In this document: piece by piece, positions 23,501 to 34,421 of the stretch
How positions within the stretch are numbered: position 1 is the stretch's first letter
Layout: each line of letters opens with the position of its first letter
Assembly: GCA_001642005.1 (NCBI GenBank)
Contig: LWCA01000151.1
Coordinates: forward strand, 1-47,028
Direction of reading: 5' to 3'
Length of the DNA stretch: 47,028 nt
DNA from: Intoshia linei
Taxonomy: Eukaryota; Orthonectida; Rhopaluridae
Position numbers and translations under genes: made by a program
The notes under the pieces: generated by a model
What the model was told of the DNA's origin: nothing
Database searches by the model: none
The model's input: the letters and a program-made list of their open reading frames with translations, nothing else

Positions 23501-26500
23501 GGAACACCCAGTTCAACAAACAAGTATATTTAAATTTTATTATAATATCCAGGATATATCACATTTAACGACTGAGAGGGGTGAGAAAATTTTAGAAACT
23601 ATTGTGTTATTTTCAAATTATTCCTTTTTTGCAAAACCAAATAGATTATTTTATTCTTTGTCGTTTGCAGTGATTTCACAATGACCACATCTAAATTATT
23701 TAATGGTGTTTAATTTTAATTTTTAGAATTTTTGAAATTGGCTTAATTAAAAGTTCTATATCACCTTTTGTTAGAAATGACAATTCTGAAAGTACCAAAA
23801 ACAGTAATACACATTCATATACAGTAGTATAAGACTTAAAAATATATATTTTAAATATAGTTAGCATTTAAGCCAACAAACCTATGATGAATTTAAAACT
23901 TTTAAATGTTTTTTTAATAAAAATTTTTTTTTATTTTTTTTGTATGTAAAATTAAATACAATCTACATTGTAGGAGACGTGGAGTTAAAAAGTTAATATC
24001 CTGAAATATTTATAAAATCTAGTTTTCATTTTTTCATGTTATTTGATTAAATATACCACAAACATTGATTATCAGAAATTCATTTAAGAAATTCTTCATA
24101 TAGAAATAAAGAAAATAAATAAACCCATTAAAATTTTTAAAGCAAAATTAATGCTTATGATCATTGATAAATAATGTCACAAATTTACATTACAAACGTT
24201 TCAAAACGTAATTGTAGCGTATGGAGATTTTATAGGGGCTACATGAAGATGTATTTATACAATTGTTATAACAATATTTTTTAATTATTTTTTTTTAAAT
24301 TAAAAATAATTTAGAAAAATCTATCAATACCAAAAAAGATCCCCATGCTGTATTGAAATTTATTCAGCCAAATAATATTCAGAAAGAATTACTACAGTAA
24401 TATCTTTTATCATTTTAAAAAGTTAATTTTCAATTGGCACTGGATTCAGGGACGTGGATAGGGCAGAGGACAATATGACGGGCCTTCTATTCTAAATTAA
24501 TTTTTACTAGTGTATATTAGGAAAAATTTTTGTATGGTGAAGAAATTTTTTGATTCCAGCAAAGTAAAACTGAAAAAAAGTTAAATTATGGATAGAGGAA
24601 CAGAATTTTGTTTTAATTTGAATTTATTATTATATTAATGCGGAGCCTCTGTCGATTCTCCACGGTCAACACTGGATGACGCCGAAACTGCTAAGCTCGA
24701 GGTTATCCGAAAAATTAAATATGGGTCCCTAAAAAAATAATAAAAATAATTTTGCAGACAATTCATAAGATCACCTCTTCAAATGTCTTTTATTGGAATT
24801 TTAAATTTATCACACAAAATAGTTATGATATGCAAGAATATAATTTTTTTTAAATTTCAATTTGGAAAAATGAGAACACATTTTTCAAAAATTTCGTCGA
24901 CGCTACAGAAGAGGGCCTCGTAGTACGGTAGGTTTAGTTCTGCCATTGTGAATTTTTTTCGAAAAAATTTTGATAAAGCGTAATAGAAATGTGTGACAAA
25001 AATTCATTTTGATTAAAAATTAATAAAAATGACTAATGTGGGTTAGCTCAGGTAAACTTAGCTGACATTTTCATAATCATCAAAATTTAAATTTTTATTT
25101 TATATTAATTTTTAATACAATTTAGTTTAAATATCAAATTTTAGATGTCTACCCGTCAATATAATTGGTTCTTGTCTGGATCTAAACATGTAATTTATTT
25201 TGAATTTTAAAGGTATATTTTGAACCGTTTAGAACTTTTTTGTACAGAAATTCATTATCCAGGTGTTTAATCCGTGAATGTCATAGCATTAAATCTTCAG
25301 GTAATTATTTTTAAATAATTGTATAAAATTAATTAATTAATTGTACATTGTACAATGTACATTAATTGTATATTGTTGGAAGTATCATACAAATACATAC
25401 AACTTGTATGTAATATATTCGTGTAATAGACTCCAATGACGATTTTCTACGTTTAGCTATAATTATAATTATTGAGAGAAATGTACTATTAAAAAAATTA
25501 CGGATCAAATTATTTAGACCAGTGGTTCTTCTACTTAAAACTCGACGGTCCCATAATTTCACCTAACATTTTTCGAGGAACCTTTGAAAATGTCAAATGC
25601 ATATTTTTAATATACACTTTTATATACACAATTATACACAATATACACTATCTACGGTCTCTCAGGGATCCAAGCACACCAGTTAAAGAAACACCCACAT
25701 AAACAATAAAATATAATACATTACATTACATACATTGTATTATTCATAAAGTCTTGTATGGACTTTACTCGAACTATTCTTAATATTACATAAATGAACA
25801 GATTGTGAACTAAAATTGTTTGATGAACACATTTACATTGACCATTTTTTCTTACGTTTCTCACAAAGCGTATTAAAAATAGATCAGTTTTAAAAACTAA
25901 TTCTAAAAATTCCGCAACTATTTTTTTTAAATTGATCATCATCTCGCTTCCAAAAGGTTCTCCATTTACATATGATATAGAGAACTGTAAATCAGCTATT
26001 TAATAATATTATATTTTAGAATTAATAAACAGAGTATACTTTAACAATTTTCCTCGAATTCTTGATCAACATGATTTATGTGATTTAATTAGGGTATATT
26101 TATATGCGCAATACGTTACTTGATGTATTAATACAATTTATCGAATAATTAAGACAATACTATGGATCTTCCCCTATTCGTTTACTATGTACCTGATATA
26201 ATAGTTTTAGAGTATATCACCAGAGCCAAATTTACACCGTGGGAGGTTGCTAGGGGCTACATCGAATTAATTATAAATTTTTTAAACGTTTTTTTTTGAA
26301 CTTGAGTATGGTACTATCTGAACTGTATATCATTATATGTAAAACTAATAAATTGGTGTATGTATAATAAACATACATTTAGTATCATGTAGAAAGACAT
26401 ACATTTGAGTCAAATGATTTGACTTTTTAACTCGAATTTTCTAACATTTTCAAAAAAAAATGCCAAAACTTACTCCTAACGATTATACAAGGTTTAGTTA

Positions 26501-28614
26501 TATTCTACCACCAGTTTTAGAATTTTATCATTTTTATTCAAAATTTAGTCCAAAATGAACGGGAAAAATAAGGAAATGTCTAAAAATGATAAGGTATGTT
26601 ATGTCGATAAATATTATAATATTTATTGTTATCTTATACATAAATTTATAAATACGTAGTCTCAAACTTAAACTATATCATATTTATTTCAAAATTAAGT
26701 TTTTTTAAAATATATTTTTAAATATTATAATGAACGGTGTCATTTGTATTATTTAAATCTACGTAGTATATGATAGTAGGATAAAAAGTTTTGTTTCAAA
26801 CGTTCGACATCCCTATTATAATAAAACTAGCTGGGCTAGTTTGTACTACGTACAAAAAGCACCTAGATCTGCCGAGGACTTATATAATTATATAATTAAT
26901 TAATCTAATTAGGACTTATTATTTAATCTAAAAAAATAAATTCAATAATAAATTCTTAATTAAAAATGCTACTCATTATTAATAATCATTTAAAGAAGTG
27001 ATTCCTAAACTTGAATATCACATTACCTTTTAATTAAAAATGAATAATTCCCATTTAATTTTAAATGGTTAGCAATTTTGTATAGAACTTTAAAACAATT
27101 TTGTGATCCCATTATTTAAATTATTAGAGATTATGAGTGTATAATAGGGGTGTGATTTTTTATACTTTTTTTCTTCTTTTCACGATTATTATAAAACTAT
27201 CACACGCAACTTTTACAGTATTTGGAACTAATTTATAAAATTTTGGAACACCCCTAGTGTATAATCTTTAAAGTAAAACCAAAATAATAAATCCTAAAAA
27301 TTGTCAAAATAGCTTTAATTCTATAAAAAAATACTAATTTTTTATTAATAATTAATGGAAGCAGCAGTTTAAAAACATATTTCGGATGAATTTTACCAAC
27401 ATTGCAAAGCATTGTAATAAATACAAAAATCAAAAATTTCGTAACAATGAAAAAAATCCGAAGGAATGAATTATATAGATTTTCATTAATATTACTTTAT
27501 TGGAAATATGTAGACTTTTAATTTACTTTTTTTTAAAATTGTAGGATCAATATATAAATTTTCTATTTTTAAATTAATCGAAATATTTGAAAAATATTGG
27601 TTGATAATATATTAAAAATTATTTTTCACCCGGGAATGCGTAGATTCCTGGGATTGAAATTTTGTATTTATATCAACTGGAATAAGCTCTATAAGAATAA
27701 TTTTTTTTTAAATTTTCGGACAGTTAATTAATTATTTCACATTTTTTATTTTAATACAATAGTTTCGAAATAAAAAATATGAATACCAATATGTACTAAA
27801 GTGCTTTTTTGATCGTGAAGGCGTTACTTAATCAGATTGAAATTTTTTTGGTGTGTTAGCACGATACAACTGTACCATCTGTAATTTTTTTTTAAATTCT
27901 AGGGTTGTTTTCAATTTAAAAAAAAAAGGTAATTTGTGGTTTTGGCCCTGAAGATATATTTTTTTATAAATTTAAATTTATGATAATATTTATGATTTTA
28001 AAATCCGTATCAGAGTGTATATTTTTTTAAATTTTCGAACTCGTTTGATTTTCAAAAAAAAGGTAATTGGGTTTTTGACCAGTAAAATGTAAAGTTCGGA
28101 GGTTGAATTATATCATACTTTTACCCCTGAAGAAACTGTAATAGTAATGTGGAGTTTATAAAATTCTAAGACTCGTAGTTATTGAAATAAACGATAACAC
28201 GCACACAAACAAACAAAGCGTTTTATATAAGTAAGGATAAGGTAATAATAAGAGTAAGGATATTAATAATTATTATTATTTGATTAACATTTTATGTACA
28301 TTTGTATATTTAATTTTATAAAAAAATTTAGAAGGATGTTACGTTATCGTCAAAAATTCTAGAAAAAGTTTATCTCAATTTTATAGACCCAATTATGACG
28401 ATATCTCAATTTAACGACTATGTATTTTATGATATTGAATTGATTAATGTAATTTCATCTTTATTAATAATCCGGTTAAATATAGGATCGAATATCATTA
28501 ATCAAAAAAGTTGAAGCAGTTAAAATTTTTGCGTCCAAGTACGTTATTCCTAATGTGAAATATAATGGACTAAATATTAAAAGATTTGGATACAATTTAT
28601 TTGATACAGATTGA
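17562..28614 (+). CDS. NPHP1: nephrocystin-1, ciliary transition zone protein
   Basis: Nephrocystin-1 is a ciliary transition-zone scaffold. N-terminal exons: 17562-17668, 17903-17958, 18148-18270, 18772-18843 and 18940 to about 19200; Lys/Ser-rich, then an acidic Thr-Glu repeat like the family's Glu-rich region. Core exons: 20516-20607, 20672-20747, 21568-21641, 21855-21929, 22789-22902, 23447-23523, 23727-23791, 24315-24396, 25145-25189, 25213-25262, 26020-26093, 26549-26593, 28332-28448 and 28486-28614; these join in phase. Landmarks shared with vertebrate NPHP1: FSPSGIYFNDLKFD (family MPSQLAFRDLMWD), NKIWNFPTK (KTWTFSPQ), IGVLIEFCMSIKNESELCVV, SCGYAYLPLFEKSG (SCGWVFLKLFDASG), CLPVNIIG (SLLPETLIG), FNNFPRILDQHDLCDLIR. 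The SH3 domain was not found; the link between 19200 and 20516, and so the N-terminal assignment, is inferred. Introns hold MITEs and a Helitron-like element. Confidence 0.75.
18940..18990 (+). repeat. GAAACT hexanucleotide coding repeat
   Basis: About eight hexamers (GAAACT, then GAAACA variants) encode Thr-Glu dipeptides in the acidic N-terminal exon of the NPHP1 model. The array is in frame, so length changes alter dipeptide number only. Confidence 0.8.
19490..19807 (+). mobile_element. hAT-type MITE with perfect 8-bp target duplication
   Basis: TAGCGTTTTTCATATG at the left and the inverse of CAGTGTTTCTAAACCGTTTT at the right, flanked by CTCTAGGA at 19482-19489 and again at 19808-19815. 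It lies between the N-terminal and core exons of NPHP1. Confidence 0.8.
21010..21360 (+). repeat. family-B MITE copy (NPHP1 intron)
   Basis: It contains GAATCTACCCTACCCGATAC, TAGAGAGGTTGTTAGGGGCT and TATATGACACTATGCAT, shared with copies at 22029, 29035 and 29690. Ends are approximate. Confidence 0.6.
21660..21790 (+). repeat. degenerate ~32-bp minisatellite, family C
   Basis: Successive units resemble GGTAAAACTAGATTTTTCC and TTAAG, about four copies. It starts directly behind exon 21568-21641 of NPHP1. Confidence 0.6.
22029..22308 (+). repeat. family-B MITE copy with readable terminal inverted repeats
   Basis: The left end GCTGAACCTACCGTACCACG and the right end (inverted) GCTGAACATACCAAGCTTGA define an imperfect ~25-bp inverted repeat. 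This is the best copy for defining the family. It lies in an NPHP1 intron. Confidence 0.65.
25342..25361. repeat. 20-bp perfect palindrome
   Basis: TGTACATTGTACAATGTACA is its own reverse complement, inside an NPHP1 intron. A shorter relative is at 5054-5071. Confidence 0.9.
25519..25696 (+). mobile_element. possible degraded hAT-type MITE
   Basis: CAGTGGTTCTTCTACTTAAAACTC at the left resembles hAT ends, and GTTAAAGAAACACCCA could be the decayed inverse on the right. No target duplication was found. Confidence 0.3.
26195..26325 (+). repeat. partial family-B MITE copy
   Basis: It shares GGGAGGTTGCTAGGGGCTAC and the right-hand GAACTTGAGTATGGTACTA with the other family-B copies; the left half is missing. 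Confidence 0.45.
26827..28237 (-). mobile_element. longest complete Helitron-like element (1.4 kb), in an NPHP1 intron
   Basis: On the minus strand it starts A|TCCTTACTTATATAAAACGC with a (TTTG)n/(TG)n tract, and ends in a GTACGTAGTAC-centred hairpin and ..CCCAGCTAG|T at 26827. Both canonical Helitron boundary bases (A before, T after) are present. It sits in the intron 26594-28331 of NPHP1 and has no coding sequence. Confidence 0.65.
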
Positions 28615-28628
28615 TTTTGTGATAATTA

Positions 28629-28634
28629 AATAAA
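28629..28634 (+). terminator. poly(A) signal of NPHP1
   Basis: AATAAA 14 bp after the TGA at 28612-28614. Confidence 0.6.
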
Positions 28635-28765
28635 CATTTTTATTTTTTTGTTACACAAATTTTCCGTTATACTTTAATATTACAGACACCATCATAAAAT
28701 TGAATATTATAATGATACAATTGGTTGAATATTATCAATGTAATAAATCGGTTAAATAACATTTT

Positions 28766-28975
28766 TTATTGGTTGATGTGAAAATACTCCATAATGAACA
28801 ACCTACATAGAAAAAGGTAAATTATTTTACCAAAATCTTTATGAAACTTTATTTGGAATAATATCCAAATTGGATAATCCCATAAAAAATCCTCTTTTAA
28901 ACGTACAAACCATACACGGCATATTGATAACCGTAACCATGCCGCATAATAATAAAATCGCATAAAATGAAGCAT
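28766..28975 (-). other. unexplained open region between NPHP1 and CHAF1B
   Basis: All three minus-strand frames are unusually open here. One reads as a membrane segment (FYAILLLCGMVTVINMPCMV), another as RVWFVRLKEDFLWDYPIW with a possible 28-bp intron at 28806-28833. No start, upstream exon or family can be supported; it may be coding or chance. Confidence 0.25.
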
Positions 28976-29034
28976 ACTTCCCGTATGAAAATCATATAAT
29001 TTTAAAGAAATTAAAATTTAAGTGCATCATAATC

Positions 29035-29300
29035 AGTGTCGAAGCTACCGTACCCGAGACCCCTCTTCGGCGTGCTTCGACGAAATTTTTGTATAATAAT
29101 GGCATCATTTTTCCAAATTGTGCATTACAAAAATAATATTCTTGAATAACAACTATTTTGATAGTTAAATTTAAAATATCACGTCAAAAGCCTTAGAGAG
29201 GTCGTTAGAGGCAATATGACACTATTCATAGTTTGTGAAAAAAAATTTAGAGACAATTTTTCGTCTTCGAGCTTAATAGGTTCGTATCTGGTCATAATAT
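29035..29300 (+). repeat. family-B MITE copy upstream of CHAF1B
   Basis: GAAGCTACCGTACCCGAGAC at the left and, inverted at the right, GAACCTATTAAGCTCGAAG. It ends ~130 bp before the CHAF1B start codon. Confidence 0.6.
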
Positions 29301-29428
29301 AAAAAATTCCTAAAAAGTAAATTTTTTAATCTTAGGTGAAAACTATGGTTACACGATAAACTTTAATTTATAATTTGCGCCAATATGATTTTAAAATACA
29401 CAACCACTATTATTTAAAAATATAAATA

Positions 29429-31851
29429 ATGAAGATAAATATACCTCAAATACTTTGGCACGAGAGCAGACCCTTATATTCAATCGATTTTCAAAATAGA
29501 GCAAATAATGACTTCCAAAGAATGGCTACATGCAGCAATGATAACAATATTCGTGTTATTTTTTTATTCATCATTTATATTTCGATATCCTAAATTCGGA
29601 TTACACATTTGTATTTTTTATTTTCTATGACGCCCACCATTGAAGTAACATCAATTGAAGAAATTGATGTTTTCATTTTTTAATCAAGGGTAGTGTACAG
29701 CAGTGCCGACCCGTGTTCCCTCTGTTTGACTTTTTGACGAGTATTTTGTGTTTAATTTAAAATGTCAACGGTAGAGTCTTAGAGAGGTTGCTAGCGGCTA
29801 TATGACACTACGCTTCGTTTATGAAATTTTTGTAGGGTCTATTATTCATTTTCGGTGATCTCGAACTTGGTTGATTCTGTTCTTGTAAACAGTATTCCTA
29901 GCTTTATGGTTGACCTAACTAACTTTTATCGTTTTTTAATGAATTCGGTCAATCTGAACGAAATCCACTACAAATATCATACAATAAACTTTTAAATAAG
30001 AGATACATTTTTTAGGTAGTTCATTTAGAAATATCAGAAATGTGATGCGTTTTTTAAATAATTGAAATAGTAGACTTAAACAATTGTTTTTAGATTTGGG
30101 AACTTGGTGAAAATAACCATGGAAATGTAAAGGTTGAATTTGTTTCTAACCTATCCAGACATACGCGAACAGTTAACATTGCCCGTTTTGCACATAATGG
30201 TAATTAATAAATTTGAATGGTATAATTACATAACTTTTAGGAAATGTATTGGCTTCTGGAAGTGACGGTGTCCTATAATTATTTTAGTTTATAAAATTTG
30301 TAGATAATTTTATTTTTATTTGGAAATTGAACCCAAATGTGAAAAAAACTGAAAACAACTTTGAAGACGTAGATAACCAATGGAATCGAGAAACGTGGAC
30401 AGTTATAAAAAATTTGAGGTACTGTTAATTTTAATCTCTATTCAATATTTTATTAGAGGTCATTTTGAAGACATAATTGATCTGTGTTGGTCATTTGATG
30501 ATTTATACATTTCATCCGGATCAATTGACAATACGGCAGTTTTATGGAATGTTGATAAATGTATATATAATTGATTAGTATACAACTCAATTGTAGCATG
30601 TCGAATCTGTTTTTTCCCGGACCATACCAGCTACGTTCAAGGAGTAGCTTTAAATCCAAAAATAAAGATTTTAGCGACCATGAGTTCTGATCGATGTTTG
30701 AGGATTTACAATATTAACGATAAGTCTTGCGCTCATAAAATCAACAAATCAAATTTAATTGGACAAGATGGACAAAAACATTTCTTGTTTGAAGATGATT
30801 CACTTGGCACTTTTTTTCGGCGTCTCGCTTTTAGTCCAGATGGAAAATTACTTGTTGTGCCATCTGGTCGTTATTATCTTGAAGACAAACAAGTTGCATA
30901 TACCACTTATGTTTTTGTTGCTCCCAAATTTTCAGAGTAATATTATAACAATTTTAAATACATATTTATTTCTTAGGCCAGTGTTGTCTCTTGAAGGTAT
31001 TTGTCATCCCAGTATTTCTGTTCGATTCAATCCTTGTAAATATACTTTGTTGGGTAATTTTGATTTATTTGTTTTTACATGATTTATTGTTTAGATATCG
31101 AAGACAATATATTAAAGTATTTTTTGAAGTTTAAATTTTTATAATTCTAATTAGCCTTAATTATCGAATGATTTTTGCCGTTTCATCAAAAAATACTATA
31201 TTAATTTATGACACCCAACACACTTCACCGATTGGAGCCATTAAAGACACTCATTATCAACGAATTAATGATATTTCTTGGTAAGTTTTGTTTTTTTTTA
31301 GAAATATAATTTAGGTCGAATTGTGGTAGATTGCTGGGAGTTTGTTCTACAGATGGGTATTGTACAATTGCTCAATTCAAAGAAGATGAATTTGGAATTG
31401 TATACGAAGAAAAAACGAATGACGACAGCATTGTAGAAGAAATGTGTAGTAAAGACGAGGTTTGTCAGTATTTTTTCATTTTTAACTTTTTTAGATGGAA
31501 TTATCAATAGAGAAAGATTTGGAAAAAGAAGAAATACGGTAAATATATATTTAATTAAATTGTTGATGTAATTTTATTTTAGAGACGATTCAAAAATTTT
31601 AAATACTAGGAGAATTCAAACAAAATTAATTTCTAAAAGTTTTATAAATAATGACTCAAAATTTACTCAAGAAACTGAAAAAATATCAAACTTTTGGAAA
31701 TTAAAATTAAATTGTAAAAATGAAGCAAAAAAGTAACATTAATTTAAATATTAAAATAATTTATGCTAGAAATGAATCCACCCCAGATACCATGCAAAAA
31801 ACAAACGTGAAATCGCGTAGAGTACAATTATCATCAGTGCCTGATGATTAA
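29429..31851 (+). CDS. CHAF1B: chromatin assembly factor 1 subunit B (CAF-1 p60), WD40 protein
   Basis: CAF-1 p60 loads H3-H4 onto replicated DNA. Exons: 29429-29554, 30094-30199, 30241-30267, 30304-30418, 30457-30560, 30597-30936, 30977-31053, 31095-31128, 31155-31280, 31315-31459, 31495-31538, 31584-31732 (doubtful) and 31770-31851. Family landmarks in order: ILWHESRPLYSIDFQ near the N-terminus, VLASGSD, WTVIKNLRGHFEDIIDLCW, SGSIDNTAVLWNVDK, HTSYVQGVA, LATMSSDRCLRIYN, DDSLGTFFRRLAFSPDGK, RMIFAVSSKNTILIYDTQ, ISWSNCGRLLGVCSTDGYC. These are the WD40 blades. The tail is short and charged, without the long Pro-rich region of vertebrates. Exon 31584-31732 does not stay in frame as read (a TAA follows ~12 codons), whereas 31538 joins 31770 in phase; it may be skipped, alternative or frameshifted. 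Intron 1 holds a family-B MITE (29690-29900). Confidence 0.92.
29690..29900 (+). repeat. family-B MITE copy in CHAF1B intron 1
   Basis: TTAGAGAGGTTGCTAGCGGC and the right-hand GATCTCGAACTTGGTTGATT match the family; the left end is rearranged. Confidence 0.5.
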
Positions 31852-31871
31852 GATTAAATTATTTTATATTA

Positions 31872-31877
31872 AATAAA
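31872..31877 (+). terminator. poly(A) signal of CHAF1B
   Basis: AATAAA 20 bp after the CHAF1B stop; on the other strand the SEC61A signal lies only 7 bp further on. Confidence 0.6.
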
Positions 31878-31884
31878 TGTATGC

Positions 31885-31890
31885 TTTATT
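31885..31890 (-). terminator. poly(A) signal of SEC61A
   Basis: Minus-strand AATAAA 45 bp past the SEC61A stop codon at 31936-31938. Confidence 0.6.
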
Positions 31891-31935
31891 TGCCATATAT
31901 TTACACCAAAATCACACATACATTTCTGTGGAATT

Positions 31936-34195
31936 TTAAAACAGTAGTGATGACATACTGCCACTATCTGCTTGTTCTTTAAGGAAAGATTCATAATATT
32001 GATATATAATTGTCACTGCTAGCAAGATACCAGTACCGCTACCTATTGCTCCAATAAAATCAGCAGTTACTGATAGGGCTCCAATGCATAGACCTCCGAA
32101 TGCTGCAGCAGTCGGTATGTACCTATTCAATTCTTTTTCTAATGAATGTTTTCTATGTCCTCGCATCATCATATTTTGGTCTTCTAGCTGTTTTGCCACC
32201 TAATATTGAGTTTAAAATGTCTAATATAAAAATACATCTTTGGCGCTCGTTCCAGAAACTTCAATCCACATTTTTGAAAATAGAGCGCATGACGCCAACA
32301 TAAATGTAATGTAAAGAATAAAATGTAGAGGGTCCGTGAATATGTCATATATAGAATATGGCGGTGACATGTAATAACACAATCCACTTATTGGAAAAGA
32401 TCTAGCATAACCACCAGCTGAATCTGTCTAAAAATTAAATTTATTTATAATTATTTTAAAATACCGTCCAAATTCCAAACAAATCGATTATAATGTTTCC
32501 GGCGAATTTGGTCGCTAGCATTTGAGAAATAAAAAATAGATTTGAAACTAAAGTAGATTGCAGAATAATCGGCATGTTTGATGTATAAAATAGCTTGATC
32601 GGATATGAACTGTGTTGCCCTCGATAACGTGAAGATTTTATAGGAAAATCTACACGGAAACCCTAAAAATAAATTATTTTATGCTGTCCTTTATAAATAT
32701 TGCATTTTACAAACACAATTGTACGCAAATGAAAAATAATATTTACGTTAGATTCACTTTGACGAAATTTTTATATAAGAATTAATCAGTTAAATCGTAG
32801 TATGATTAAAAATATTCCACTTTAAAAAATTTTAATTTGTCAAGTATTAATAGGTAAAAGTGGAATTTTCCCTAAAAAGTTCGTTAAACGGGATTTTTCT
32901 TTTTAAAGTTGGTAAAACTAGAATTTTTCCAAAAGAGTTGGTATAAGTAGATTTTTCATTTTAGGATTGGTAAAACTTAATTTTTCGTTTTAGGGATGGT
33001 AAAACTAGATTTTTAGTAAAAATAGTTTGATATTTAAAATTTTAGTAAAAATTTATATATAAATCATACCATTTTTTGAAATTTATGAATGATTCATATA
33101 TGAATCATTGAATGTGAAACCCATAATTAACTTTAAACTAATTTACTAAGCAACATAAAATGCGTGGGAAATTTTTTGGGCTGACAGAAAGGTTGATGTA
33201 ATTTAAATAAGCATACTTGGAGATAGACAACGATCCCAAAAACTAAAACAGTAGCAGAAATATTCATTAGATTTGGCAAACTTTTACGGAAAAAAGCTTC
33301 CTTTAGAGCCACTACTTTATTACTTCGAGTTGCCAACAGGTGAAAAAGTGCAATAAGGGCTCCTTCAAATTCAGTACCTAAAAGGAAATTAATAATCATA
33401 ACTATTTAATACGGAAATAAAAACCTTTTCCGCTTTTTATAGTCGTAGGACTCAGCGATTGCCACACGATAGTTTCACATACATTAGTTGCAATAAACAG
33501 CGAAATTCCGGATCCAATTCCGTAACCTTGTTGTAAAAGTTCATCAAGCATGAGAACAATGATTCCAGAAATCAAAAGTTGAATAACTATAACTGAGCAA
33601 ATTCCCATTCCAATGTCAGCTGGATCACCATAAACTCCACTTGCAACATAAACGATAGCTTGTCCGAAAGTGATAATCATTCCAAAAACTAAAATTCACT
33701 ATAAACCCCGTTCCAAAATGTAAACGTTTTTGAGCTCCATTCATTAACGCGCGATCTTTAGGAGAATCGCCAACTTCAATCAATTTGGCTCCAGTAAGCA
33801 ATTGGATAACTAACGAGGAAGTAACAATAGGTGAAATTCCCAATTCCATTAAAGTTCCTAAATTCCTAATTAACACGAACCATACAATTTATTGCATTTA
33901 AATTTAATTTCAATGGAAAAAAAGTCAAATAGTACCTCTATTAGAAGCCAAAATTACACGCATCCAGTATAGGGGGTCCGCTGAATCCGAAGACATTATT
34001 CCATACAATGGAACCTGACAACACGCCAAAAAAATGAACAGAGTTAAACCAGTCCAAATGATTTTTTCATTGAATTGGATTTTTCTATCAGGCTTTTGAA
34101 TATCTGGTATAATTGTACAAAATGGCTTAACAAACTCGAGTAATTTAACTAAAAATTATTTACATATATACTAATTTTATAATCCTACTTCCCAT
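31936..34195 (-). CDS. SEC61A: Sec61 translocon alpha subunit
   Basis: The core channel of the ER protein translocon, a ten-helix membrane protein. Eight exons: 34189-34195 (only 7 nt: Met, Gly and the first base of Ile), 33936-34148, 33726-33857, 33425-33688, 33217-33377, 32465-32662, 32236-32427 and 31936-32199. They total 1431 nt, i.e. exactly 476 aa plus stop, the same length as human SEC61A1. Conserved stretches: [19 protein letters not shown] (plug region), [76 protein letters not shown] and [20 protein letters not shown]. Introns are mostly 36-50 bp; 32663-33216 is long and carries minisatellite C (32845-33025). It is tandem with the gene at 34422-35169 and convergent with CHAF1B. Confidence 0.96.
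32845..33025. repeat. degenerate ~32-bp minisatellite, family C, in a SEC61A intron
   Basis: Five or six tandem units of the form TTGGTAAAACTAGATTTTTC plus CATTTTAGG. The same unit recurs at 21660, 43085, 43440 and 43975. Confidence 0.65.
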
Positions 34196-34421
34196 CCCGA
34201 TTTTCTAAATATATTTCCAATGTGCCGTGTTGAATGTAAACACAAAATGTGACGTGGCAACTTATCTATAGAAATAAATATTCAAATCTTCACATTGTTT
34301 CATTCTCTAAAATTGTTCTAAAATTCTGATAGTACATATTGTATTAGTAAATTTTAGTCTGCATGTGTTTTGCTTGATTGATTGTATGATCAAAAATAAG
34401 TAAATGTTTAATTACATTTAG

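Noticed and set aside
26461-26556. Plus-strand frame MPKLTPNDYTRFSYILPPVL as an NPHP1 exon or new gene start
   Set aside because: No splice acceptor precedes it, and the real exon 26549-26593 begins inside it in another phase with better homology.
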